A stretch of 64,000 bases of DNA from JBBPZA01 sp963728925 (GTDB taxonomy: Bacteria; Actinomycetota; Thermoleophilia; Solirubrobacterales; Solirubrobacteraceae), in the NCBI GenBank assembly GCA_963728925.1, contig CAVSMB010000009.1, positions 1-64,000 on the forward strand, read 5' to 3'. Every line of letters begins with the position of its first letter. Positions within the stretch are counted from its first letter, which is position 1. The position numbers and the translations under genes were made by a program. The notes under the pieces are model-generated. The model was not told the origin of the DNA, did no database searches, and saw nothing but the letters and a program-made list of their open reading frames with translations. This document shows positions 45,539 through 53,665 of this stretch, piece after piece.

Positions 45539-48253
45539 TCACCGCGCCGGCGTCACCACCAGTCGACCGCCGGATCCCGGCTCGACGCGGACGGTGCCGT
45601 CGCGGTCGGTCCTCAGCACCGTCGGGACGACCCGCAGAGCTCGAAGCGCCTGCGCGGTCGGGTGGCCGTAGGTGTTGTGGCCCACCGGGACGACGGCGAC
45701 CTGCGGCCGCAGCCTCTCCAGGAGGGACGGCAGGCCAAGGTCCTCGCTCCCGTGGTGGGCGACCTTGAGCACCTCGACCTCGGGGAGGGAGAGGGCGGCG
45801 GTGACGTTCGACTCGGCATCGGCGGGAAGAAGCACGTCCCACGGCCCGTCGTGGGCGACGAGCACGAGCGCACGGTCGTTCGGGTCGGTGGCGGGGGCGG
45901 GGGTCGTGGCGGTCGCCGGAGTCGCGGTCTCCGTGGCGTCCCGGCGCGGCCAGAGGACGTCGAGCCGCAGCGCCCCGGCGTGGACGAAGTCGCCCACCTC
46001 GGGCACCTGCCGCGGCACGTTCCGCTTCGCCGCCGCCGCGAGGTAGGCGCGGCGGGCTCCGCTCGGGAGCCCCTCGCCGCCGTCGAGGAGCACACCGACC
46101 TCGAAGCGGGCGAGGATCGCGGCGGCGGCACCGTCGTGGTCGGCCTGGTCGTGGGTGATGATGAGCGCGTCGAGGCGGCGCACGCCCGCCTCGTGGAGGC
46201 GACGGACCACGGGCCCGTCGGGCGGTCCGGTGTCCACGAGGATCGTCCGCGAGCCGTGCTGGAGCAGCGTGGCGTCGCCCTGGCCGACGTCGAGGAAGGA
46301 GATCCTCAGGCCGTGGGGCGGGGCCGCCGTGGTCGCACCCGGCCACAGGGCCGTCGCGGCGGCCACGAGCACCGCTGCGGCGGGCGCTCCCCGCCGCCGC
46401 AACAGCGCCCGCGTACGCGGGATCGCGAGGGCGCCCGCCGCCAGCGCGAGAGCCGCGTAGGCGGCGACCGCCCAGCCGACCCCGCCGAGGTGGACCGCCA
46501 GCTCGGCGTCGGGCAGCGACGCGGTCGCGTGCGCGACCCAGCCGAGGTAGCCGAGCAGCAGTCCGTTGACGCCGTCGAGAACGGCAGCGGGCTCGAGCGC
46601 GAGCTGCCCGACGGCCGCCGAGAGCATCCCCAGCCACATGATCGGCGCGACCGCAGGCGCGGCCAGCAGGTTGGCGGGGAGCGAGACGATCGAGATGCGG
46701 TCGAAGTGCAGCGCGATGAGCGGCGCAGTCCCGACGGTGGCGGCGAAGCTGACGGCAACGATCTCGGCCAGCGGCCGGGGCAGTCGCAGCGGCCTTCGCC
46801 GGACCACCCTGGCCATTCCTCTCGCGACCAAGCGCGCGCCCCCGACCCCCCTCTCCGCGGCGCCCGCGCCCCCGACCCCCCTCTCCGCGGCGCCCGCGCC
46901 CCCGACCCCCCTCTCCGCGGCGCCCGCGCCCCCGACCCCCCTCTCCGCGGCGCCCGCGCCCCCGACCCCCCTCTCCGCGGCGCCCGCGCCCTCTCCCGAA
47001 TCGCGCGCGAGCGCGCGTGCGAGCGGGTGGGCCAGGAGGAGGATCGAGATGACCGCCGCGAAGCTGAGCTGCCAGCCGACGTCGGCCGCGGAGCGCGGGT
47101 CGACAGCGAGCGTCACGAGCGCGGCGAGGAGCACGGCGTGCCAGCGCGAGGCGGGACGGCCCGCCATCGCAGCCAGGACTCCGGCGGCGCCCATCACGCC
47201 CGCGCGGCGGATGCTCGCGCCGCCGCCCGCGAGCGGGACGTAGGCCGCGATCAGCAGCAGGACGGCCGCGAGCCGCGTCCGGAGCGGGAGGCCCAGACCG
47301 GCCAAGAGCGGCATCGCGAGGGCGGCAAGGAGAACGACGTTCTGCCCGCTGGCGGCGAGCAGGTGCGACAGGCCGCTGCGGCGGAAGTCCTGACGCACCG
47401 GGTCGGAGAGCTGCTCGTCCTGTCCGAGGACCATCCCGCGCAGCAGCGCGGCCTCGCGCGGCGCCAACCCGGCCGAGAGCGCGCGCTCCGCCTTCCCGCG
47501 CACCGCGTCGAGTACCCCGGGGATCCCGCCGCGCCGCCGCCCTGTAGCCACCGCCGAGGTGACCTGGAGCACCGCGTGGGCGCCTCGGCGCCGTTGGAAC
47601 GAGTCCCAGCGCTCCAGACGCTCGACAGCGCCCCGCACCCGGACCATCGCGCCAGTCGGCGGCGATGGCCACGCGTCCCGGATCCGAAGCAGGAGCTTCT
47701 CGCCCTCCCCCCTCCCCCGCTCGATCCTGGCGAGTGCTCGGCGCGACGGGAAGCGACCGCTGGTGGTGCGCGGCTGCTCGAGCAGGGTGACCTCGAAGGT
47801 CGCGACACGGCCGACGAGCGGGCGCAGGCGTGTCCGATCGATCGCCTCCAGCCGCGCGTCGGCGAGCACCGCGCCGCCGATCGTCGCCAGGGCGACGACC
47901 AGCGCGAGGGAGGGCCGGCCGGCGAGCGCGGCGAGCGCGGCGGCGGCGAGCACTACGCCAGGCGGAGACGCAGGACCGACCAAGAGACCCAAGACCGCGG
48001 CGAGAAGGACGAGCTGTCGGGGATGCTGCCGGACGACCCCAATCGCGGCCGCGACGGCGGCACGGGCGGCAACGGCGGCCCGGGCGCGGTTGGGGCCGGC
48101 GGCGCCGGCGCGGTTGGGGCCGGCGGCGCCGGCGCGGTTGGGGCCGGCCGCCCCGGCGCGATTGTTGCCGGCCGGCGGGGCGCGGTTGGAGCCGGCGACG
48201 CGACCGCCAGTGGGGCGAGGCTCGCGCCCCGGGGCGCGTTCCCGCCCGCTCAC
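45539..48253 (-). CDS. comEC: DNA internalisation-related competence protein ComEC/Rec2
   Basis: Channel for single-stranded DNA entry in natural transformation, 904 residues. After an unusual repeat-rich N-terminus (GPNRAGAA units) come membrane helices, the competence core (GLAPREAALLRGMVLGQDEQLSD, SGLSHLLAASGQNV) and a C-terminal metallo-beta-lactamase-like domain (LRISFLDVGQGDATLLQHG, LIITHDQADHDGA, KVAHHGSEDLGLPSLL). A second repeat tract (AGAAERGVGG five times) lies in the loop between helices near residues 415-465. The GTG overlaps the comEA stop (GTGA). Confidence 0.92.
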   Translation of the reverse strand: MSGRERAPGREPRPTGGRVAGSNRAPPAGNNRAGAAGPNRAGAAGPNRAGAAGPNRARAAVAARAAVAAAIGVVRQHPRQLVLLAAVLGLLVGPASPPGVVLAAAALAALAGRPSLALVVALATIGGAVLADARLEAIDRTRLRPLVGRVATFEVTLLEQPRTTSGRFPSRRALARIERGRGEGEKLLLRIRDAWPSPPTGAMVRVRGAVERLERWDSFQRRRGAHAVLQVTSAVATGRRRGGIPGVLDAVRGKAERALSAGLAPREAALLRGMVLGQDEQLSDPVRQDFRRSGLSHLLAASGQNVVLLAALAMPLLAGLGLPLRTRLAAVLLLIAAYVPLAGGGASIRRAGVMGAAGVLAAMAGRPASRWHAVLLAALVTLAVDPRSAADVGWQLSFAAVISILLLAHPLARALARDSGEGAGAAERGVGGAGAAERGVGGAGAAERGVGGAGAAERGVGGAGAAERGVGGARLVARGMARVVRRRPLRLPRPLAEIVAVSFAATVGTAPLIALHFDRISIVSLPANLLAAPAVAPIMWLGMLSAAVGQLALEPAAVLDGVNGLLLGYLGWVAHATASLPDAELAVHLGGVGWAVAAYAALALAAGALAIPRTRALLRRRGAPAAAVLVAAATALWPGATTAAPPHGLRISFLDVGQGDATLLQHGSRTILVDTGPPDGPVVRRLHEAGVRRLDALIITHDQADHDGAAAAILARFEVGVLLDGGEGLPSGARRAYLAAAAKRNVPRQVPEVGDFVHAGALRLDVLWPRRDATETATPATATTPAPATDPNDRALVLVAHDGPWDVLLPADAESNVTAALSLPEVEVLKVAHHGSEDLGLPSLLERLRPQVAVVPVGHNTYGHPTAQALRALRVVPTVLRTDRDGTVRVEPGSGGRLVVTPAR
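46831..46980. repeat. 30-bp minisatellite inside comEC
   Basis: Five head-to-tail copies of a 30-bp unit; the four from 46861 to 46980 are identical and the first differs only in its first bases. Each encodes ten residues (AGAAERGVGG type). Perfect identity suggests recent expansion or ongoing homogenisation. The unit shares the core GGCGCCCGCGCCC with the trpA repeat. Confidence 0.9.
48084..48203. repeat. 24-bp minisatellite at the 5' end of comEC
   Basis: About five copies of a 24-bp unit starting GCGCGGTTGGGGCCGGC; the first two are identical and the rest degenerate towards the gene start. In the comEC frame each unit encodes eight residues (AGAAGPNR type). Confidence 0.75.
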
Positions 48254-48882
48254 ACCCGGACCAGCTCGCGCAACGTGGCGAGGCGCTGCGGGCCGATCCC
48301 CGGGACCTGGTCGAGCTCGTCGACCGAGCGGAAGCCTCCCTTCTGCTGGCGGTAGGCGAGGATCTTCCGGGCCGTCTCGGGGCCGACGCCGTCGAGCTGG
48401 TCGAGTTGCTCGGCCGTCGCAGTGTTCAGGTTGAGCGGCTGTGCCGGGCGACCCGCACCCGCACCCGCACCCGCCGCAGTGGGATCGCCGGCCGGGGCGG
48501 CTCCAGCCGGGGCCCGCTCGGGAACGAGGTACTGGCGCCCGTCCTCGACCTTCGCCGCGAGGTTGACGCCGCCGAGGTCGGCCTTCGGGGTCGCGCCGCC
48601 GGCCTCGCGAACAGCGTCGTCGACACGTGAGCTCGCGGGCAGCCGGTAGACGCCCGGCCGCCGGACCGCCCCTGCGACGTCGACCACGGCCGGCCCGCCT
48701 CCGGAGCGCTCGACCCGGACCGCGCGCTCGGATCCTCCGCCGTCATTCGCTCCCCGCCCACCGCTCCCTCCGCCGACCCCGCCGCCGCCGTCGTGGGACT
48801 GCACGTAGCGGGCGCCCAGCAGAGCGACCGCGATGGCGGCGGCCACGTAGACCGCGAGCTGCGGCTTGCTGATCGGTTCCAT
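48250..48882 (-). CDS. comEA: Competence protein ComEA
   Basis: Membrane-anchored DNA receptor passing DNA to ComEC. The 210-residue protein has an N-terminal helix (LAVYVAAAIAVALLGARYV), a Gly-rich linker, an SLBB domain (VVDVAGAVRRPGVYRLPASSRVDDAVREAGG) and a C-terminal helix-hairpin-helix pair (LNLNTATAEQLDQLDGVGPETARKIL to VDELDQVPGIGPQRLATL). The stop overlaps comEC, so both are coupled. Confidence 0.94.
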   Translation of the reverse strand: MEPISKPQLAVYVAAAIAVALLGARYVQSHDGGGGVGGGSGGRGANDGGGSERAVRVERSGGGPAVVDVAGAVRRPGVYRLPASSRVDDAVREAGGATPKADLGGVNLAAKVEDGRQYLVPERAPAGAAPAGDPTAAGAGAGAGRPAQPLNLNTATAEQLDQLDGVGPETARKILAYRQQKGGFRSVDELDQVPGIGPQRLATLRELVRV

Positions 48883-49148
48883 CGCGAGCCGAAGGTACGG
48901 TCGCGCGCGTCACGAAAGAGGCGCGCCGCGCGCCGACACGCCGGCGGAGCGGCGCAGGCGAAGCCAAACCGGCCGAGGCTAGACAGGCCGGGGCGAGTCA
49001 GGGCCGAGCGAGCCGCGCGCGGGCTAGGAGAGGACGGCGAGTCAGGCCGCGGGGAACAGGGGCCGGCGACACGCCGGCGGTGGCCGTCCGGGCCTGCTCT
49101 TGAGGCCCGGACGGCTGTCGCCGGTGCGGCCGGCGGAGTGGGAGGGGC
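48883..49148. other. Intergenic stretch without a supported gene
   Basis: This 266-base stretch lies between the comEA start and the end of the small coiled-coil gene. Frames crossing it look like shadows. Its only clear structure is the hairpin at 49083-49115; the comEA-comEC-holA promoter probably lies at its left end, but no convincing boxes are seen. Confidence 0.5.
49083..49115 (-). terminator. Strong hairpin downstream of the coiled-coil gene
   Basis: Perfect 13-bp arms (49083-49095 and 49103-49115) with a seven-base loop GCTCTTG lie 33 bases after the stop of the small minus-strand gene. No T-run, as for the other hairpins in this window. Confidence 0.55.
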
Positions 49149-49340
49149 CTACGCCGCCAGCCTCGAACGACGGCCGGTCTCGCCGGCCGCCGCCCCCGAC
49201 TCGAGCTCCTCAATCCGGGCTTGTGCTCGGGCAAGGCGTTGCTCGAGGTCGCGGTTCGCGCGCTTCTGCTCGTGCAGCTCGTTGAGGAGCTGGGTGCCGC
49301 GGTTGATCAGGGCGATGATGGCCTTCTGGTCTGAGCTCAT
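49149..49340 (-). CDS. Small coiled-coil protein
   Basis: A 63-residue protein starting MSSDQKAIIALINRGTQLL, followed by a long amphipathic helix (ELHEQKRANRDLEQRLARAQARIEELE, written here as its visible heptads) and a basic tail. The ATG at 49340 has a GGACGG stretch about 12 bases upstream; the frame extends further but with non-coding character. Not recognised. It is likely a small oligomerising protein. Confidence 0.5.
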   Translation of the reverse strand: MSSDQKAIIALINRGTQLLNELHEQKRANRDLEQRLARAQARIEELESGAAAGETGRRSRLAA

Positions 49341-49526
49341 CACGTTTACCGTCCGGTTGGGCCTTGAGAGGTGCCGCGCGACCCCCGGGGCATCGGCCGT
49401 CCTTGCCGGTCCCTTGAGCGCCTGACGCGACGTCTCATCAATCGATCTACGCGGCCGGAAGTTGCGGCGGCCGTGTCTCATCAACGCTCCGGAAACGCAA
49501 AAGCGTCCACGGCGTTCAGCGCGCGG

Positions 49527-50012
49527 TCACCCGGCGCTCAGCGCCAGGGCGCGCTCGACCGCCACGCCCGGGTCGCCGACCGCCTCGAACCCGTCGAGCG
49601 GCGATCCTCCGGGCGGCGCGAGCGCCCAGGTTCCGAGCCCTACGACCGGCCGCCCCAGCTTGAGCGCGAACCCGATCTCCGACAGCGTGCCCGCGCCACC
49701 GCCCACCGCGATCACCGCATCGCTCGCCCGCACGACCAGGCCGTTGCGAAGCTCTCCGAGCCCGGTCGCCACGGCCACCGACAGCCACGGGTTGCCGGCG
49801 TCGCGCGAGTCGCCGGGCAGCAGGCCCACGGTCAGCCCGCCGGCCTCGCGGGCACCCCGGCACGCCTCCTCCATCACACCGCCCAGCCCGCCGCATACGA
49901 GCACGGCGCCCGCCTCGGCGAGGCCGCGGCCGACGGCCTGAGCGTCGTCCGCCAACGCCGCCCCGGCCTCGCCTGCTCCGCAGACCGCCACGTAGGGGGT
50001 CGCGACGGTCAC
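49527..50012 (-). CDS. TIGR00725 family LOG-like protein
   Basis: A 161-residue Rossmann-fold protein of the SLOG/LOG superfamily. The nucleotide-binding loop is YVAVCGAGEAG; VCGGLGGVMEEACRGAREAGG and VAVGGGAGTLSEIGFALKLGRPVVGL give the GGxGT-type phosphate motif. It lacks the PGGxGTxxE lysine decarboxylase-like form, so phosphoribohydrolase activity is uncertain. It ends the leuS transcript group, 34 bases after leuS. Confidence 0.85.
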   Translation of the reverse strand: MTVATPYVAVCGAGEAGAALADDAQAVGRGLAEAGAVLVCGGLGGVMEEACRGAREAGGLTVGLLPGDSRDAGNPWLSVAVATGLGELRNGLVVRASDAVIAVGGGAGTLSEIGFALKLGRPVVGLGTWALAPPGGSPLDGFEAVGDPGVAVERALALSAG

Positions 50013-50046
50013 CTCAGCCCAGCACGTCGAGCGGCGCGCGCCGCCC

Positions 50047-52521
50047 TCACCGCACGACGAGGTTGACCAACCGCCCGGGCACGACGATCTCCTTGACGAT
50101 CTCGCGCCCGTCGACGTGGGCCTGGACGTTCGACGCCGTGCGGCACAGCTCGGCGAGCTCCTCAGACCCGGCCGTCGAAGGCGCCTGGACCCGGTCGCGG
50201 ACCTTGCCGTTGATCTGGCACACGAGCTCGTAGGTGTCGCGCTCCAGGAAGCGCTCGTCGGCGTCGGGCCACGGCTGCTCCCACACCCGCTCGCCGGTCA
50301 TCAGCTGGACCACCTCCGACCCCAGGTGGGGCGCGAACGGGAAGATGAGCGACCCCGCCGTCGCGACCCCGAAGCGCAGCGCCCCCGGGCCCGCACCGTC
50401 GCGGCGCGCCGCGTACAGCGCGTTGGTCAGCTCCATGACCGCCGCGATCGCGGTGTTGAAGGCGAAGCGCTCCCCGCGCAGGTCGCGCGTGACCTTCTCG
50501 ATCGCCCAGTGGGCCTTGCGCAGCACCTCCAGGTCGGCGCCCGCCGGGTCGGGCGGCAGCGCCTCGGGCGTCGTCACCGAGGCCACGTCGTCGGCCAGCC
50601 GCCACAGCCGGCCGAGGAAGCGATGCACGCCCTCGACGCCCGAGTCAGACCAGTCCGCGTCCTGGTCGGGTGGCCCGATGAAGAGGATGTAGCAGCGCGC
50701 CGTGTCGGCGCCGAAGCGCTCGACGATCGTCGCCGGCGACACGACGTTGTCTCGGGACTTGGACATCTTCGCGCCGTCGCGGGTGATCATCCCCTGGGTG
50801 AAGAGCTTGGCGAACGGCTCCTGGACCCCGAGCAGGTCCATGTCGGCCAGCGCCTTCACGAAGAAGCGCGCGTACATCAGGTGCAGGATCGCGTGCTCGA
50901 CGCCGCCGATGTACTGGTCGACGGGCATCCACATGTCGGCGGCGCGGCGGTCCCACGCCGCGCGGTCGTTGTGCGGGTCGCAGTAGCGCAGGAAGTACCA
51001 GGAGGAGTCGACGAAGGTGTCCATCGTGTCGGTCTCGCGCCGCGCGGGCCCGCCGCACGCCGGACAGCTCGTGTGCACCCAGTCCTCCGCCGCGGCGAGC
51101 GGCGAGCGGCCCCGGGGCGCGTAGTCGTCGACGTCGGGGAGCTGAACCGGGAGGTCGTCCTCGGGCACCGGCACGATGCCGTCGCGCTCGCAGTAGACGA
51201 CCGGGATCGGGCAGCCCCAGTAGCGCTGGCGCGATATCAGCCAGTCGCGCAGCCGGTAGTTGACCGACGCGTGGCCGGCGCCCTCGCGGTCAAGCCAATC
51301 GGTGATCGCCTGCCTGGCCTCCGGCGAGGGCAGACCGCTGAACTCCCCGGAGTTGACCAACCGCTCGTCGCCGGAGTGCTCGACGAACGCCTCCTCCTCT
51401 TCGGACGGCGCCTCCCCCGACGCGGGCTCGACGACGCGCCGGATCTGCAGGCCGAAGGCCCGCGCGAAGTCGTGGTCGCGCTGGTCGTGGGCGGGCACAG
51501 CCATGATGGCCCCCGTGCCGTACTCCATGAGCACGTAGTCGGCGACGAACATCGGGATCTGCTCGCCGTTCACGGGGTTGGTGACCGTCCGGCCGAGCGG
51601 CACGCCCGTCTTGGGCTTGTCGGTCTCCCCGCGCTCCTCGGGCGTCTCGCGCACGGCGCGGTTGACGTACTCGTGGACGGCCTGCTCCTCCCGGGTGCCA
51701 GCGGCGAGCCGGAAGAGGTCGGGATGCTCGGGCGCCATGACGAAGAAGGTCGCGCCGAAGAGCGTGTCCGGGCGCGTGGTGAAGACGGGGTAGTCGATCC
51801 CGAGCTCCTCGTTGCGGAAGGTCACCTCCGCCCCTTCCGAGCGGCCGATCCAGTTGCGCTGCATCGTCTTGACGTGCTCGGGCCACTGGATCGTGTCGAG
51901 GTCATCGAGGAGCCGGTCGGCGTAGTCGGTGATGCGGAAGAACCACTGCTCGAGCTGACGAACCTCGACGAGGTTGCCGCAGCGCTCGCAGCGCCCGTCG
52001 ATGACCTGCTCATGGGCCAGCACGGTCTGGTCATGCGGGCACCACTGGACCGCTGCCTCCTTGCGGTAGGCCAGGCCGCGCTCGAAGAGCTTGAGGAAGA
52101 TCCACTGGGTCCAGCGGTAGTAGCGCGGCTCGTTCGTGGCGAACTCACGCGTCCAGTCGATCGACAGCCCCCACCGGTGCAACTGGCGCCGGAACTCGCG
52201 GATCGACGCCTCCGTCGCCTCGCGCGGGGGCTGCCCCGTCTTGATCGCGTTGTTCTCGGCGGGCAAGCCGAAGGCGTCATAGCCCATCGGCTGCAGGACG
52301 CGCCGGCCGTGACGGCGCTCGAAGTGCGCGACCGCGTCCCCGACCGAGTAGGTCTTCAGGTGGCCGATGTGCGGCTCGCCGCTCGGGTAGGGGAGCATCG
52401 TGAGGACATAGGCCTTGGGCCGCGAGTCGAAGTCGTTGGAGACCTCCCAGGCACGCTCCCGGTCCCACAGGCGCTGCCACTTGGGCTCGATGCTCGCGGG
52501 GTCGTAACGGCGCTCTGCCAT
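50047..52521 (-). CDS. leuS: Leucyl-tRNA synthetase
   Basis: Charges tRNA-Leu; class I enzyme, 824 residues. HIGH motif in LPYPSGEPHIGHLK, KMSKS in GAKMSKSRDNVV, the CP1 editing domain with FTTRPDTLFGATFFVMAPEHP, and a zinc-like Cys cluster (CERCGNL, CPACGG). The ATG at 52521 (MAERRYDPASIEPKWQ) is canonical; the longer frame upstream is a shadow of the divergent hydrolase gene. Confidence 0.97.
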   Translation of the reverse strand: MAERRYDPASIEPKWQRLWDRERAWEVSNDFDSRPKAYVLTMLPYPSGEPHIGHLKTYSVGDAVAHFERRHGRRVLQPMGYDAFGLPAENNAIKTGQPPREATEASIREFRRQLHRWGLSIDWTREFATNEPRYYRWTQWIFLKLFERGLAYRKEAAVQWCPHDQTVLAHEQVIDGRCERCGNLVEVRQLEQWFFRITDYADRLLDDLDTIQWPEHVKTMQRNWIGRSEGAEVTFRNEELGIDYPVFTTRPDTLFGATFFVMAPEHPDLFRLAAGTREEQAVHEYVNRAVRETPEERGETDKPKTGVPLGRTVTNPVNGEQIPMFVADYVLMEYGTGAIMAVPAHDQRDHDFARAFGLQIRRVVEPASGEAPSEEEEAFVEHSGDERLVNSGEFSGLPSPEARQAITDWLDREGAGHASVNYRLRDWLISRQRYWGCPIPVVYCERDGIVPVPEDDLPVQLPDVDDYAPRGRSPLAAAEDWVHTSCPACGGPARRETDTMDTFVDSSWYFLRYCDPHNDRAAWDRRAADMWMPVDQYIGGVEHAILHLMYARFFVKALADMDLLGVQEPFAKLFTQGMITRDGAKMSKSRDNVVSPATIVERFGADTARCYILFIGPPDQDADWSDSGVEGVHRFLGRLWRLADDVASVTTPEALPPDPAGADLEVLRKAHWAIEKVTRDLRGERFAFNTAIAAVMELTNALYAARRDGAGPGALRFGVATAGSLIFPFAPHLGSEVVQLMTGERVWEQPWPDADERFLERDTYELVCQINGKVRDRVQAPSTAGSEELAELCRTASNVQAHVDGREIVKEIVVPGRLVNLVVR

Positions 52522-52560
52522 GGGCAGGGGAGGGTAGCGTTGCCCGTAGGCTGCGCACTC

Positions 52561-53502
52561 ATGACGACCGCGCGCGCCGACACGGATCCAGGACGCTTCG
52601 CGGTGCAGCACGCCGAGGTGCGCGACGGGGTGTCGATCGCGTATCTGCGCGAAGGCGCCGGTGGCTTCCCGTTGCTGCTCGTCCACGGCTGGCCCGAGAC
52701 GCGGCGGATCTGGTGGCGGGTCATCGAGCCCCTCGCGCGCGCGGGCTTCGACGTGATCGTCCCGGACCTTCGGGGCTTCGGCGACTCCGGGCCGGCGCCC
52801 GACGGCTTCTACGACCTCGCGGCGCACGCGCGCGACCTGCATGCGCTCATGACGGACGTGCTCGGCCACGAGGCGTGCGTGGCGTGCGGCGGCGATCTCG
52901 GCGGTGGGGTGATCCAGGACCTCGGGCTGCGTTTCGAGGGCTTCGTGGTGCGCCAGTGCCTGTTCAACACGATCCTTCCGCTGCTGCCCAGCGAGTACGA
53001 GGCGGCGGGCCTGCCGACCGCACCGCCGGACGACGTGCTGATGGCCGCCGACTACTTCGTGCGCCAGGGTCGCGACGCCGACGCGCTGGCCGCCGAGCTG
53101 CGCAGCGAGGCCGAGCGCCGGCGCTACGTCGCGAGCTTCTACCGCTCGCGGTTCTGGGGGACTCCCAGAGCCTTCGACCGTGAGGCGATCGACTTCATGA
53201 CCGAGCCCTTCGGCGACGCGGCGACGCTGCGCGCCTCGTTCGGGAACTACGAGTCGGCGCTCGGCTCGCACCCGCTCTCAGAGGCGCCCCGCTTCTTCGA
53301 GCGCAACCCGATCCCGACGCTCGTGCTCTACGGCCCCGACGACCATGTCATCTGGCGCGACTTCCCGGAGCGCTGCGAGGTCGTCTTCGGAGAGCGAATC
53401 GGCCCCTTCGTCGTTCCCCGCGCGGGGCATTTCCTGCAATGGGAGCGCGCGGACGTCCTGGCGCAGTCGCTTCGCTACTTCTGCGCGGACCTGCTGCGTT
53501 GA
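52561..53502 (+). CDS. Alpha/beta hydrolase, epoxide hydrolase/haloalkane dehalogenase-like
   Basis: A 313-residue alpha/beta hydrolase. Oxyanion block LLVHGWPETRRIWWRVI, nucleophile elbow ACGGDLGGG with Asp as nucleophile, and the final His in FVVPRAGHFLQWERAD. An Asp nucleophile and HGWPE are marks of epoxide hydrolases and fluoroacetate/haloalkane dehalogenases, not of esterases. The substrate is unknown. Divergent from leuS; followed by tRNA-Ala. Confidence 0.88.
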   Translation: MTTARADTDPGRFAVQHAEVRDGVSIAYLREGAGGFPLLLVHGWPETRRIWWRVIEPLARAGFDVIVPDLRGFGDSGPAPDGFYDLAAHARDLHALMTDVLGHEACVACGGDLGGGVIQDLGLRFEGFVVRQCLFNTILPLLPSEYEAAGLPTAPPDDVLMAADYFVRQGRDADALAAELRSEAERRRYVASFYRSRFWGTPRAFDREAIDFMTEPFGDAATLRASFGNYESALGSHPLSEAPRFFERNPIPTLVLYGPDDHVIWRDFPERCEVVFGERIGPFVVPRAGHFLQWERADVLAQSLRYFCADLLR

Positions 53503-53559
53503 GTCGCGAGTGCGAAGCGGCGGGCATGCATTAACCTTGCCGCGAACTTCGCGTTCCAC

Positions 53560-53632
53560 GGGGCTGTAGCTCAGTTGGGAGAGCGTCCGGCTGGCAGCCG
53601 GGAGGTCAGGGGTTCGAGCCCCCTCAGCTCCA
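53560..53632 (+). tRNA. tRNA-Ala (anticodon GGC)
   Basis: A 73-base cloverleaf: acceptor arms GGGGCTG and CAGCTCC pair fully with one G-T, D stem GCTC/GAGC, anticodon stem TCCGG/CCGGG with loop CTGGCAG giving anticodon GGC at 53593-53595, T arm AGGGG-TTCGAGC-CCCCT and discriminator A. No CCA is encoded. It reads GCC, the dominant Ala codon here. A TAACCT box at 53532-53537 may be its -10. Confidence 0.97.
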
Positions 53633-53665
53633 TTCACTCCTCGGTCGGCATGAGACGATGCGCGG

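Noticed and set aside
46831..46980. Regular 30-bp repeats in comEC considered as a CRISPR array
   Set aside because: The units are directly adjacent with no spacers and lie in an open reading frame; no cas genes are present.
49432..49483. Direct repeat GTCTCATCAA at 49432 and 49474, considered as an attachment or regulatory site
   Set aside because: Only ten bases, two copies, no mobile gene nearby and no dyad; likely chance.
53560..53665. tRNA-Ala 3' end considered as an integration site for a genomic island
   Set aside because: No integrase, no duplicated tRNA end and no composition change in the following genes.
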